Positions 26,076 through 36,270 of a stretch of 64,000 nucleotides of DNA are shown here, one piece after another. Where the stretch lies: positions 1-64,000 of the forward strand of contig NZ_JALDSX010000016.1 of NCBI RefSeq assembly GCF_022748595.1. Direction: 5' to 3'. A model generated the notes under the pieces. The model made no database searches and had not been told where the DNA came from. It saw nothing but the letters and a program-made list of their open reading frames with translations. The stretch comes from Brevibacterium sp. ZH18. Lineage in GTDB: Bacteria > Actinomycetota > Actinomycetes > Actinomycetales > Brevibacteriaceae. Each line of letters begins with the position of its first letter. Within the stretch, counting starts at the first letter, position 1. The position numbers and the translations under genes were made by a program.

Positions 26076-27019
26076 GACTGTGGGCGCGCCAGGTCGAGCG
26101 CGATGCCGTCGAGGATGTCCGTCTCGGACACGAGTATGTCGAGTTCGGCGCCGGCAGCCCGGACGGCAGAATCGATGCGGGCGACGACACGGGAGAAGAG
26201 CAGTCCTCCAGCCGCGATCACGTCGACGCGCCCCGGATGCATGTAGGGCAGAGCGGCGCGGGCTTCGCGATCCATGCTCAGCAGCTGCTCCGCCTGCCGC
26301 TCGACGTCCTGCACACTGAAACGGGCGCCGTGGATCTTCTCCCGCTGGTAGCTCTCGAGGCCAAGGATCCCGGCCGTCAGCGTGGTGACGGTGCCGGCGA
26401 CGCCGATGAACGTGCGTGGAGCGGAGAAGTCGACGATGTCGGCCGCTTGGTCGAGTTGGGCGTCGATGTCGTCAATCGCGGCGGTGATCTGAGTCTGATC
26501 GGGCAGCTCGACGGACATGTGGCGTTCGGTCAGGCGCACGGATCCGATGTCCATGCTCACGGCCGAGTCGACGTCTCCGGTGCCTAAGACGAGCTCGGTC
26601 GAACCGCCGCCCAGATCCATGACCATGAACGGACCGGCCGCAGCGCTGCGGCCTGCGGTGGCTCCGAGGAAGGACAGGTGTGCCTCTTCGTCACCGGTGA
26701 TGACATCGGGGACGATACCGAGGATGCTGAAGATGCCGGCGAAGAATTCGTCGCGGTTCTTAACGTCGCGGCTAGCGGAGGTCGCAACGAATCTCAGCTT
26801 CTCCGGGGAGTACTCAGCGGCCACCTCGGCGAATTCCCGGGCTACGGCGAACGTGCGCTCGAGTGCCTCCGGGGCGAACTCACCTGTCGCGTCGACCCCT
26901 TGGCCGAGACGAACGATGCGGGTCTCGCGGCGCAGATCGGTCATGGCACCGTGCTCATCGACATCGGCGATGAGCAAGCGGAGGGAATTAGTCCCGCAGT
27001 CGAAGGCGGCAACGCGCAT
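26072..27019 (-). CDS. ppx: Ppx/GppA family exopolyphosphatase
   Basis: A 315-residue two-domain sugar-kinase-fold phosphatase, the short actinobacterial form. It shows DCGTNSLRL at 7-15, the catalytic GDEEA loop at 109-113 and DLGGGSTE at 135-142. It hydrolyses terminal phosphate of polyphosphate or the pentaphosphate of pppGpp. The ribosome site TAGGAGAG is good; it starts 9 bp after DUF501 and overlaps the protease gene, forming one operon. In the common actinobacterial order eno-ftsB-DUF501-ppx it is the last gene. Confidence 0.93.
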   Translation of the reverse strand: MRVAAFDCGTNSLRLLIADVDEHGAMTDLRRETRIVRLGQGVDATGEFAPEALERTFAVAREFAEVAAEYSPEKLRFVATSASRDVKNRDEFFAGIFSILGIVPDVITGDEEAHLSFLGATAGRSAAAGPFMVMDLGGGSTELVLGTGDVDSAVSMDIGSVRLTERHMSVELPDQTQITAAIDDIDAQLDQAADIVDFSAPRTFIGVAGTVTTLTAGILGLESYQREKIHGARFSVQDVERQAEQLLSMDREARAALPYMHPGRVDVIAAGGLLFSRVVARIDSAVRAAGAELDILVSETDILDGIALDLARPQS

Positions 27020-27028
27020 GAGTCTCTC

Positions 27029-27670
27029 CTACTCCGTCGGCTCGGGCGCCGTGTCGGTCGGTTCCATGTCGGTCGGTTCCGTGGCGGTCGGTTCCGTGGC
27101 GGCCGTGGGGGCATCCGTTTCTGAGGCATCCGCTACGGGAGCGCCGGCGGCAGAGGCATCGGCGAAGACTGAGCCCGCCGGCGTCGGCACATCGGTCATG
27201 AAGGAGATCGCACGATCGCCGATCGGGTTGACTCCTGGCCCCGCGGCCAGGGAATGGCCGACGAGAGCGTGGAGGCACTTCACCCGGGTGGGCATGCCAC
27301 CGGCGGAATAGTCGTTGATCTCGGTCACCTCGGCGATGCCGGCTGTGGCACCGATCTCCGAACGGGCGGCCAGGTAAGCAGCATGCGCCTGCGCATAGGC
27401 GGCTGCCAGCTCGTCATCCTCAGACACTTCGGACGACCATTCGGCCATGATTCCCGAGGCCTCGAGGCGTGAGCATTCGGTGACGAAGGCGGGATGGGTG
27501 AGGTAGTACGTGGTGGGGAACGGCGTCCCATCCTCGAGCCGAGGCGCAGTGGCCACGACCAGGGGCTCACCCGAAGTGCTGCGGGCGGCGATGCCGACGA
27601 CCCCGCGAGGAATGCGTCCGAGCTGTTCCTTCAAGGTTGCAAAGTCCGCCTCGGTGCACTCTGTGATCAT
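27029..27670 (-). CDS. DUF501 family protein with EPT-repeat tail
   Basis: A 213-residue protein. The first 165 residues form the DUF501 domain (RIPRGVVGIAARS, TYYLTHP, NDYSAGGMPTRVKCLHALVGHSLA), conserved in actinobacteria between ftsB and ppx and of unknown function. The last 45 residues are an Ala/Asp/Thr/Pro-rich tail ending in three EPT-x-x pentapeptides encoded by 15-bp repeats. The ATG overlaps the ftsB stop by one base (TGATG), so the two are translationally coupled. Confidence 0.88.
   Translation of the reverse strand: MITECTEADFATLKEQLGRIPRGVVGIAARSTSGEPLVVATAPRLEDGTPFPTTYYLTHPAFVTECSRLEASGIMAEWSSEVSEDDELAAAYAQAHAAYLAARSEIGATAGIAEVTEINDYSAGGMPTRVKCLHALVGHSLAAGPGVNPIGDRAISFMTDVPTPAGSVFADASAAGAPVADASETDAPTAATEPTATEPTDMEPTDTAPEPTE
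27053..27097. repeat. 15-bp coding tandem repeat in DUF501
   Basis: Three units (27053-27067, 27068-27082, 27083-27097) of the form GTCGGTCGGTTCCGT encode successive EPT pentapeptides at the C-terminus of the DUF501 protein. Confidence 0.85.
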
Positions 27671-28161
27671 CAGCCCTTCTCCACGGTATTGCCGACCTCT
27701 TGAATCGACTCCAGCAACTCAAGGTACCAGGCCTGCTTGCGTTGCGGGCGATCCGAATCCGAATCGTCACCTTTGATGGCGTCCTGATTGGTGACGATGA
27801 CCGCGTTCTTCCCCTTCTCCACGTAGTACTGGTCGGCGCGAGCCTTGCGTTTGATGTACTCGGGGTTCCTGAGGTTCTCGTTTTTCGACTTCAGCGCCTG
27901 GACTTCGGATTTCGTCGAGTCGATCTCGCTGTTGAGCGCCGCGATCTGCTGAGCCTGCTTGACGGCGGAGTTGATCGGCTGGAGGAAGGCGAAGAGGACG
28001 ATCGCGATGGTCACGAGGAAGATGCCGGTCTGCCAAGACAGTCTCCGCCTGCGTGCTTCAGGGGATGCGGGAGCTTCGGCGACAGGTTTCGGGCGCCGCC
28101 GGGAAGCGGCTCTGCCCGGAGCCGACTTGGGGGCGCTGTTTCTCGGTTTGCTCGGAACCAT
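27670..28161 (-). CDS. ftsB: Septum formation initiator FtsB/DivIC
   Basis: A 163-residue single-pass divisome protein. A basic cytoplasmic tail (1-42) precedes a membrane helix (about 43-62), a coiled coil (63-97) and the DivIC motif NPEYIKRKARADQYYVEKGKN at 99-119. FtsB joins FtsL and FtsQ at the septum. It heads the ftsB-DUF501-ppx-protease operon, separated from eno by a strong hairpin, so it probably has its own promoter in 28162-28278. Confidence 0.93.
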   Translation of the reverse strand: MVPSKPRNSAPKSAPGRAASRRRPKPVAEAPASPEARRRRLSWQTGIFLVTIAIVLFAFLQPINSAVKQAQQIAALNSEIDSTKSEVQALKSKNENLRNPEYIKRKARADQYYVEKGKNAVIVTNQDAIKGDDSDSDRPQRKQAWYLELLESIQEVGNTVEKG

Positions 28162-28278
28162 GGACTCTTTCCTCTGCGACCGGGGATGGGGAAGGCAGTC
28201 GCAACACGTCTAAGTCTGCCGTGTCCGGTACCGGAGCGCGAGGATTTCGCAGTCGTGGCGTGTTCGAATCCGCAAAAG

Positions 28279-28332
28279 CGCCGAGGCGGGGGCCGGGTGA
28301 CCGCGTACGATCACTCGACCCCCGCCTCGGCG
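28279..28332 (-). terminator. Large hairpin between eno and ftsB
   Basis: Perfect 14-bp arms, CGCCGAGGCGGGGG (28279-28292) and CCCCCGCCTCGGCG (28319-28332), with an inner GTGA/TCAC pair. It lies 117 bp past the eno stop. Both arms carry the dispersed GCCGAGG motif of this genome. Confidence 0.72.
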
Positions 28333-28408
28333 GGAGAACTGCGCCCTGCGCGGCGATGCCGCTCGGGGTGCGAAGCCGATCAGACCATCAGGCCGATCGA
28401 TCTCTGGA

Positions 28409-28444
28409 ACTGCTGAGACTGCTGAGACTGCTCAGGCTGCGAAG
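28409..28444. repeat. 9-bp tandem repeat after eno
   Basis: ACTGCTGAG, ACTGCTGAG, ACTGCTCAG and GCTGCGAAG follow one another, ending 4 bp from the eno stop codon. Confidence 0.8.
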
Positions 28445-28448
28445 CGGA

Positions 28449-29732
<1,284 letters not shown>

Positions 29733-29837
29733 TTACTCCTTCGCAATTGGTTTCACATGGGGAACATGTGCCTGCAGGACAGCTTAGTGCACCGACACGC
29801 CTCGCTCATTCTCCGACAGCAGGAGGTCTGTGCCCAG

Positions 29838-30641
29838 TCAGAAAGCGTCCGGGACCGACTCCAGCAGCAGCTGACGGAGACGGGCGGGAGTCTGCGGATC
29901 CATGCCGTGTTCGAGCAGGTACGCCTCGACGCCGCCCGCGCCGTGCTGTGCGTCGATGGAGTCGAGGACTCCTGCCATCAGCTCGGGCGGCGCAGCGGTC
30001 GCTGTCTCGGCGAGATTCCCGGAGATGCCCGCATCGGCGAAGTTCCTGGTGATGTTCTCAAGGAAGCCACCAGAGAGATACTCGGCGGTGACCGAGTATT
30101 CGTCGAGGATGTCGCTTCGCTCGACGCCGAGGAGGCTGTGGAGGAAGGCCGAGACCGTCCCGGTGCGATCTTTGCCGGCCGAGCAGTGGAAGACCACTCC
30201 CTCGTCGCAGGTGTCGGCGATGAGGTCGACGGCCTTAGCCAGACGGGGACCGAAGTGGGCGATCATCAGGTCGTAGATCCTGCTCAGTGACCGGTCGGAC
30301 AAGTCGAGGCCCGTCGCTGCTGCCATCTCCTTCATCTCGTCGATGCTGAGACGCTTGGCCGGGAAGAAGTGGTCGTCGAAGATCGGAAGTTCGACGTACT
30401 CGACGTCGAGTCCGTCGAGAGCATCCGGCAGCTTCGACCGTTCACCGATGTCACGCAGATCGATGACGGTCGAGATGCCGAGGGCGCGCAGGTCGGCTCG
30501 CGATCTGTCGGTCAGCTGGGCAAGACCGTCGGAGCGGAATACCTTGCCCTGGGCGACTGCAGACTCCCCCGCCGAGGTGGTCGCTCCCCCGAGGTCGCGG
30601 AAGTTGAAGGTGCCTTCGATGTCGATGCGGTCCAAGCTCAC
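29838..30641 (-). CDS. Tyrosine-protein phosphatase (dual-specificity-like)
   Basis: A 267-residue member of the bacterial protein-tyrosine/lipid phosphatase group (MptpB/LipA-like). It has the N-terminal signature GTFNFRDLGG at 10-19, the general-acid region around residue 86 and the P-loop HCSAGKDRTG at 152-161 with Cys153. Residues 20-27 (ATTSAGES) match the dispersed repeat seen elsewhere in the window. GTG start overlaps the mazG stop by 4 bp, so it is coupled to mazG. Confidence 0.9.
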   Translation of the reverse strand: MSLDRIDIEGTFNFRDLGGATTSAGESAVAQGKVFRSDGLAQLTDRSRADLRALGISTVIDLRDIGERSKLPDALDGLDVEYVELPIFDDHFFPAKRLSIDEMKEMAAATGLDLSDRSLSRIYDLMIAHFGPRLAKAVDLIADTCDEGVVFHCSAGKDRTGTVSAFLHSLLGVERSDILDEYSVTAEYLSGGFLENITRNFADAGISGNLAETATAAPPELMAGVLDSIDAQHGAGGVEAYLLEHGMDPQTPARLRQLLLESVPDAF

Positions 30642-31192
30642 TGTTTCGTGTCTTTCGTCGGAAAGGATGGAGACTGCTGCTTCTCTTCTGCTTTGATGCG
30701 CCGGTACTCGCGTTCGACATCTTCGAGCGGGGGCATAGCACCATCATCGCTGTGGCTGCCCTCGCCGAAGGCCAACGGGTGACGGCGAATGAGCTTCTGC
30801 TCAAGCCCGTCGATGATGAGGCCCAGCGTGTGACCGTACGGTGTCGCGCCGCTCTCATCGAGCAGCGCCGAGTGGAACAGCACCTGGTAGAAGACGTCAC
30901 CGAGCTCTTCGACGACGGCAGCGCGATGGGCTGGACTCGCGTCGCTGCGATAGTCCTCAAGCGCTTCGATGAGCTCCTCGGTCTCCTCGCGGGCGAACTT
31001 CTTGAGGCTGCCGTGATCCTGCTGGCTCGACCATGGGCACCGGCGGCGCAGCGTCGCCATCGCGTCGATCACACCATCGGCGCGAGCCTCGCTGGTCGCG
31101 TCGCCGTCAGTTCGAGCCTCGCTGGTCGCCACGCCGTCAGTGCGCGCGTCGCCGTCAGTTCGAGCCTTACTCACACCGTCATCTTCACCCAT
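30638..31192 (-). CDS. mazG: MazG nucleoside triphosphate pyrophosphohydrolase
   Basis: 184 residues, a single MazG domain: CPWSSQQDHGSL (52-63), the Mg-binding EETEE (69-73) and EELGDVF (95-101). It hydrolyses (d)NTPs to monophosphates, removing damaged nucleotides. The ATG at 31192 is preferred; a further 17 upstream codons use rare codons and look non-coding. The first 40 residues contain ARTDGD/ATSE repeats from a 30-bp DNA duplication, absent from usual MazG proteins. TAGAGT 14 nt upstream is a plausible -10. Confidence 0.9.
   Translation of the reverse strand: MGEDDGVSKARTDGDARTDGVATSEARTDGDATSEARADGVIDAMATLRRRCPWSSQQDHGSLKKFAREETEELIEALEDYRSDASPAHRAAVVEELGDVFYQVLFHSALLDESGATPYGHTLGLIIDGLEQKLIRRHPLAFGEGSHSDDGAMPPLEDVEREYRRIKAEEKQQSPSFPTKDTKQ
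31083..31166. repeat. 30-bp coding tandem repeat in mazG
   Basis: Units at 31083-31112 and 31113-31142 are nearly identical, followed by an 18-bp shortened unit and a partial one. They encode the Ala-Arg-Thr-Asp-Gly repeats of the MazG N-terminus. Confidence 0.85.
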
Positions 31193-31324
31193 GTCTGCTG
31201 CTCTCCACTCTATCCACGCCCGAAAGCGCCCTCTGCGCTTCACTCAGCCGCCGCAGGCAGCCGACGACATCACATCAACTGACATCCCTGGATCTCCAAA
31301 CGATTGCTCTTCACCGACGAGAAT

Positions 31325-31352
31325 GGTCCCCACCGCCGAAGCGATGGGGACC
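31325..31352 (-). terminator. Terminator after csbD
   Basis: Perfect 8-bp arms GGTCCCCA/TGGGGACC with a 12-nt loop lie 28 bp past the csbD stop. Confidence 0.75.
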
Positions 31353-31379
31353 GAATTCCGCATGACGTGGCGAACCGTC

Positions 31380-31574
31380 TTACTTGGTGAACTTGTCCTT
31401 GATGTCGTCACCGAGGTCTTTGACCTTTTCGCCGACCTGCTTGGTCTTGGCCTTGAGCTGGTCAGCAGCGCCCTGGTTCTTGAGCTCGTCGTCACCGGTG
31501 GCCTCACCGATGGTCTCCTTGGCCTTGCCGGAGAATTCTTCTGACTTGTTCTCGAACTTATCGTCGAAACCCAT
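31380..31574 (-). CDS. CsbD family stress protein
   Basis: A 64-residue, highly charged, helical protein with the CsbD-like pattern FEGKAKE-type repeats (KSEEFSGKAKETIGEATGDDELKNQGAADQLKAK, residues about 8-41). CsbD is a general-stress protein in Bacillus; molecular function is unknown. The ATG at 31574 has a perfect AAAGGAGGA site. An inverted repeat and a GGCGTAAG element lie upstream, shared in part with rplY and the MT0933-type gene. Confidence 0.9.
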   Translation of the reverse strand: MGFDDKFENKSEEFSGKAKETIGEATGDDELKNQGAADQLKAKTKQVGEKVKDLGDDIKDKFTK

Positions 31575-31593
31575 GTTGTCCTCCTTTGATATT

Positions 31594-31616
31594 GGGCACT
31601 GGAGTGCCCTTACGCC
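31594..31616 (-). promoter_or_regulatory. Inverted repeat and GGCGTAAG element upstream of csbD
   Basis: GGGCACT-GG-AGTGCCC (31594-31609) is a perfect 7-bp inverted repeat 20 nt before the start codon. On the minus strand GGCGTAAG (31616-31609) directly precedes it. The same 8-mer lies upstream of rplY and of the antitoxin-like gene. Confidence 0.4.
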
Positions 31617-31673
31617 GCACTCTACGCCATCTGTCCGACGCAAAGCTGAACGGTCACGGAATGCGAAGAATAA

Positions 31674-34600
31674 TCAGACATTGGCTTCGACGGTCTCCGA
31701 AACCACGACGGGAACGATCGCATCGAGGAATTGGTGAGCCCAACGCAGGATGTCGGAATCCGTCATCTCCTTCGCACCGAAGCCGTTGCCGTCCATCGGC
31801 TTCGGCACGAGCACGGAGCGGATCGTGGGCTTGAGCAGCGACTTCGGGTACAGACGCTTGAGTCGTACGAGCTGGGAGTCGGCAAGCTCGAGCGGTCCGA
31901 AGCGGACGAAGTTGCCCTGCACGACGATGTCATTGACGCCCGAGGCCTTCGCACGGATCCGCAGCCTGGCGACATCGGCGAGCACGCCGACGGCCTCCGG
32001 GTACGGACCGTAGCGGTCGACGAGTTCGTCGAGGACCTCCTGCAGCTCCTTTTCGTTCGTCGCTGCCGCAAGCTTCCTGTACGCCTCGAGGCGCAGACGC
32101 TCATGATCGACGTACTCGGCAGGCAGGTGCGCGTCGACAGGCAGTTCGATCCGCATATCCGCCTCGGGCTCGGTGTCCTCGCCGCGGAAGTTCGCCACAG
32201 CCTCGCCGACGAGCCGGACATAGAGGTCGAATCCGACGCCTTCGATGTGGCCGGACTGCTGCCCGCCGAGGAGGTTGCCGGCTCCTCGGATCTCGAGGTC
32301 CTTCATCGCCACCTGCATGCCCGCGCCCAGCTCCGTATGCGCGGCCAGAGTCGTAAGCCTGTCGTGGGCTGTCTCCGTCAGCTGCGTCTCGGGTGGGTAG
32401 AGGAAGTAGGCGTAAGCACGTTCGCGACCGCGGCCCACCCGACCTCGCAGCTGGTGCAGCTGGGACAGTCCGAAGCGATCGGCATTGTCGATGATCAGCG
32501 TGTTCGCGTTGGCGATGTCGATGCCGGTCTCGACGATGGTCGTACAGACCAGCACGTCGAACTTCTTCTCCCAGAAGTCGACGATGACCTGCTCGAGGCG
32601 GTGTTCGTTCATCTTGCCGTGGGCGATCGCGATCCGTGCCTCGGGCACCAGCTCGGCGATGTGCGCGGCCACCGACTCGATGTCCTTGACTCGGTTGTGG
32701 ATGTAGAAGACCTGACCCTCGCGCATCAGCTCACGACGGATCGCAGCCTTGATCTGCTTGTCCTCGCGCTTGCCCACATAGGTCAGAACCGGGTGACGCT
32801 CCTCCGGCGGGGTCGCCAGGGTCGACATCTCCCGGATGCCGGTGACTGCCATCTCCAGGGTGCGCGGGATCGGCGTCGCCGACATCGCGAGCACGTCGAC
32901 GTTCGTGCGCATCGCCTTGAGCGTCTCCTTGTGCTCGACGCCGAAGCGCTGCTCCTCATCGATGATGACGAGTCCCAGGTTCTTGAACCGCACCTCACCG
33001 CTGAGCAGGCGGTGCGTGCCGATGACGAGGTCGAGTTTGCCTGCCGCCAGGTCCTCGACGACCTTGTCCGACTCCTTCTTCGTCTGGAAGCGCGAGAGCG
33101 CACCGACAGTGACCGGGAATCCCGAATAGCGCTCGGCGAAGGTCTCGAAGTGCTGCTGGACGAGCAGGGTCGTGGGCACGAGGACGGCGACCTGCTTGCC
33201 GTCCTGGATTGCTTTGAACGCAGCTCTGACCGCGATCTCCGTCTTGCCGTAGCCGACGTCGCCGCAGATCAGTCGGTCCATCGGCACCGACTTCTCCATG
33301 TCGGACTTGACCTCGTCGATCGTCGTGAGCTGATCGGCGGTCTCCACGTAGTGGAAGGCGTCCTCGAGCTCACGCTGCCAGGGAGTGTCCGGACCGAAGG
33401 TGTGGCCGACGGTGGCTTGGCGGGCCGAGTAGAGGCGGACGAGTTCGCCTGCGATCTCCTTGACCGCCTTGCGCGCCTTGGCCTTCGTCGTCTGCCAATC
33501 CGCGCCGCCCATCTTGTTGAGGCTCGGAGCCTCACCGCCGACGTAGCGGGTGATCTGGTCGAGCGCATCGCTGGGCACGTAGAGACGGTCCCCGGGCTGA
33601 CCACGTTTGGCCGGGGCGTATTCGACGATGAGGTATTCGCGGGTGTGCTTGCTCGCACCCTTGCCCGTGGTCCGCTGAGTCATCTCGACGAACTTGCCGA
33701 CACCGTGCTGGTCGTGGACGACGAAGTCGCCCGGTTTGAGGTTGAGCGGATCCACCTGGTTGCGCTTGCGGCGGGTCGGCAGTCGGCGCATGTCCCGCGT
33801 CGAGGTTGCCGCAGCGCGACCGAGCACATCGGCCTCAGTGAGGACGGCGAGCTTGAGATCGTCGAAGACGAAACCGCCGAACGGTGCCGCCGTGGTCACG
33901 GTGACGAGAGCGTCGGGGAGGTCGCTCGGATCGTCGACGAAGGTCGCGGGCACTCCGGCGTCGGAGAACACTTCGACCATGCGCTGGCCTGGTCCATGCC
34001 CCTCGGTCAGGACGAGGATGCGCCATTCATCGTGGATGAGACCTTTGACGTCGGCGAGGATCGCTTCGACGTCACCGGCATAGCCGCGAGGCGTGCGGGC
34101 CGGAATCGAGAACAGATTGTCTGTGGGCGCGGCGAGTTCCTCATCGGTGGCGAATCCGCCGATCTCCCACCAGGCGAGTCCGATGAGGCGAGCGCCCTCC
34201 TCCATCTCGTCGAGGGTGCGGAACGTCGCTGCCGAGAGGTCGATCGGAGAGTCACCTCCGGCAGCTGCTCCGGACCATGCGGCTTCGAGGAATTCGTTCG
34301 TCGTCACGACGAGGTCGGCAGCTCTGGCCGCCACCCGTTCGGGTTCGGTGATGATGATCTTCGTGGCTGCGGGCAGCAGCGCGATGATCGGCTCCATCCC
34401 GTCGGCAAGCACAGCCGAGAGCGATTCCATGCCTTCGACAGCGACTCCCCCGGCGATCTTGTCGAGCATGTCGGCTGCGGCAGGCAGGGTCGGAGCCAGC
34501 GCGGCTGCCCGCTCGCGAATGGAATCGGTGAGCAGGAGTTCACGGCACGGCGGCGCCGAGAGCCATAGCGGCGTGGCGCCCTCTTCCGCCGCGATCGACC

Positions 34601-35282
34601 TCTGGTCGCTGACGGAGAATTCGCGGATCTCATCGACCTCGTCACCGAAGAATTCGATGCGCAGAGCATGATCTGACGTCGGTGGGAAGATGTCGACGAT
34701 CCCGCCGCGGACGGCGAACTCGCCTCGGCGGGAGACCATGTCGACCCGTGAGTACGCGAGTTCGGTCAGGCGCTGTGCCAGGCCGTCGATCTCGCATTCG
34801 TCGCCAATGGCGACTTCGACCGGTTCGATCTCGCCGAGGCCCTTGACCAGCGGCTGCAGGAATGCGCGGACCGGGGCGATGATGAAGGTCAATTCATGGC
34901 CCGGACGCGGATGGGCCAGGCGGCGGAGGATCTCCAGACGCTGTCCGACCGTGTCCGAGCGCGGTGAGAGCTTTTCGTGCGGCAGGGTCTCCCAGCTGGG
35001 GAAGACCGCGATCGTGTCCTCGTCCACCCAGTCGGCCAGTGAGCGGGCGAGGTCCTCGGCCTCACGGGTCGTGGCCGTGACGATGAGCTGAGGCGCCGAG
35101 GTGGTCGTGCCGTCACCGGCAGACGAGCCTTGGCCCGCCGCGACGACCGTGCGCCGCAGGATCGAGGGCCAGAGGCCCCGGATCGCATCGATCGTCCCAC
35201 CGGTCGTACTCGGGTCGTTGAAGGCTTCGACGAGTTCGGTGATAGTGGGATTCTGGCGTGTGAGATCGAGTCCGTTGAGCAC
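31674..35282 (-). CDS. mfd: Transcription-repair coupling factor Mfd
   Basis: A 1202-residue multidomain ATPase that displaces RNA polymerase stalled at lesions and recruits UvrA. The order is a UvrB-like N-terminal region (VSRRGEFAVRGGIVDIFP), a polymerase-interaction domain (LKPGDFVVHDQHGVGKFV, about 510), a RecG-like translocase with GDVGYGKTE (about 690) and DEEQRFG, RGRVGRGRERAYAY, and the TRCF C-terminal domain. Start GTG 35282 has no ribosome site but TAGAAT lies 6 nt upstream, so the message is probably leaderless. Full length. Confidence 0.96.
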   Translation of the reverse strand: MLNGLDLTRQNPTITELVEAFNDPSTTGGTIDAIRGLWPSILRRTVVAAGQGSSAGDGTTTSAPQLIVTATTREAEDLARSLADWVDEDTIAVFPSWETLPHEKLSPRSDTVGQRLEILRRLAHPRPGHELTFIIAPVRAFLQPLVKGLGEIEPVEVAIGDECEIDGLAQRLTELAYSRVDMVSRRGEFAVRGGIVDIFPPTSDHALRIEFFGDEVDEIREFSVSDQRSIAAEEGATPLWLSAPPCRELLLTDSIRERAAALAPTLPAAADMLDKIAGGVAVEGMESLSAVLADGMEPIIALLPAATKIIITEPERVAARAADLVVTTNEFLEAAWSGAAAGGDSPIDLSAATFRTLDEMEEGARLIGLAWWEIGGFATDEELAAPTDNLFSIPARTPRGYAGDVEAILADVKGLIHDEWRILVLTEGHGPGQRMVEVFSDAGVPATFVDDPSDLPDALVTVTTAAPFGGFVFDDLKLAVLTEADVLGRAAATSTRDMRRLPTRRKRNQVDPLNLKPGDFVVHDQHGVGKFVEMTQRTTGKGASKHTREYLIVEYAPAKRGQPGDRLYVPSDALDQITRYVGGEAPSLNKMGGADWQTTKAKARKAVKEIAGELVRLYSARQATVGHTFGPDTPWQRELEDAFHYVETADQLTTIDEVKSDMEKSVPMDRLICGDVGYGKTEIAVRAAFKAIQDGKQVAVLVPTTLLVQQHFETFAERYSGFPVTVGALSRFQTKKESDKVVEDLAAGKLDLVIGTHRLLSGEVRFKNLGLVIIDEEQRFGVEHKETLKAMRTNVDVLAMSATPIPRTLEMAVTGIREMSTLATPPEERHPVLTYVGKREDKQIKAAIRRELMREGQVFYIHNRVKDIESVAAHIAELVPEARIAIAHGKMNEHRLEQVIVDFWEKKFDVLVCTTIVETGIDIANANTLIIDNADRFGLSQLHQLRGRVGRGRERAYAYFLYPPETQLTETAHDRLTTLAAHTELGAGMQVAMKDLEIRGAGNLLGGQQSGHIEGVGFDLYVRLVGEAVANFRGEDTEPEADMRIELPVDAHLPAEYVDHERLRLEAYRKLAAATNEKELQEVLDELVDRYGPYPEAVGVLADVARLRIRAKASGVNDIVVQGNFVRFGPLELADSQLVRLKRLYPKSLLKPTIRSVLVPKPMDGNGFGAKEMTDSDILRWAHQFLDAIVPVVVSETVEANV

Positions 35283-35288
35283 CAGGCA

Positions 35289-35294
35289 ATTCTA
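35289..35294 (-). promoter_or_regulatory. -10 hexamer TAGAAT, leaderless mfd promoter
   Basis: TAGAAT on the minus strand ends 6 nt before the mfd GTG. A transcript would begin at or near the start codon. No clear -35 is seen. Confidence 0.6.
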
Positions 35295-35541
35295 GGGCAC
35301 GGGCCCGACACGACTGAAGAACAGGAGACGAACGCGACATTCGGGAGCGAAGGCATCCCACTGGGGAGGGGGTCAGACGCACGGATCATCGGCAGGAGGC
35401 GGACCCGGTCGGAGCAGAGGAGTGGACCCGATCCGAGCGGTTGAGGTCTCAAGGCTGTAACGGGCTTAACGGATCGGTCACGATTGCCTGCGAGCCGCGG
35501 TTTTTGGGCGTTCTCCAATGTTGATGACCGACAATTGGACC

Positions 35542-36270
35542 ATGAGCTCCAACCAGTCCCCTCGCTTCTCCCCCGAAGAATCCCGTCTTCTCTTCGGCCC
35601 TGATTCGTCCACTCCGAATACGTCCCGGTCAGGCGGTCGCCCATCGACCGCAGGACAGAAGGTCGCCACCTTGCGCACCACTGTCAACCGCGACCATCAC
35701 CTGTCTCGCTTCGCCCCCGTCGGCATCCTGTTGGCCATCATGTGGATCGTCGAGATCGTCGATGCGATCCTGCCGGCCGACCTCGACAGTCTCAGCCTCC
35801 AGGCGTGGAATCCCCTCTCGCTCTACGGCCTCGTCACCTCACCGTTCCTGCACTCGGGATTCGGCCATCTGACGGCAAACACGTTCCCGTTCCTCATCCT
35901 GGGCCTCTTCATCGCCCTCGAAGGCTCCCGCAGGTTCTGGGAGGTCACGATCATCACGGCGCTGGCGTCCGGACTCGGTGCGTGGCTGACGACGATGCCG
36001 GGCACCCACATCATCGGCGCCTCGGGCATCGTCTTCGGCTTCTTCGGCTATCTGGCAGTGCGCACCTGGTTCACCGATGACATCATCCGCAAGATCGTCT
36101 ACTTCGCGATCGGGCTCTTCGTCCTCGTCACCTACGGCGCATCGATGGTGTTCGGAATGGCACCCCAGGCGGGCATCTCATGGCAGGGTCACCTGTTCGG
36201 TCTCGCCGGCGGCATCTTCGCCGCCTGGTTCATCCACCGCAAGCGCCCAGCTCTCGACGCGAAGAAGTGA
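35542..36270 (+). CDS. Rhomboid family intramembrane serine protease
   Basis: A 242-residue protein with a polar N-terminus of about 55 residues and six membrane helices. The oxyanion helix signature HLTAN (His109, Asn113), catalytic Ser161 in GASG and His217 in WQGHLFGL are present, so it should be active. ATG 35542 follows GACAAT by 6 nt and has no ribosome site, suggesting leaderless expression; an ATG eight codons earlier is the alternative. It converges on pth, with both stop codons inside one palindrome. Confidence 0.92.
   Translation: MSSNQSPRFSPEESRLLFGPDSSTPNTSRSGGRPSTAGQKVATLRTTVNRDHHLSRFAPVGILLAIMWIVEIVDAILPADLDSLSLQAWNPLSLYGLVTSPFLHSGFGHLTANTFPFLILGLFIALEGSRRFWEVTIITALASGLGAWLTTMPGTHIIGASGIVFGFFGYLAVRTWFTDDIIRKIVYFAIGLFVLVTYGASMVFGMAPQAGISWQGHLFGLAGGIFAAWFIHRKRPALDAKK

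Noticed and set aside
31731-34568. A 945-codon plus-strand open frame opposite mfd
   Set aside because: Antisense shadow of a fully conserved Mfd protein in a high-G+C genome. Its Arg/Asp/Val-rich translation has no domains and no ribosome site.
34725-34740. CGCCTCGGCGGGAGAC inside mfd as another copy of the dispersed motif
   Set aside because: It encodes the conserved VSRRGEFAVRGG region of Mfd, so the match is explained by protein conservation.
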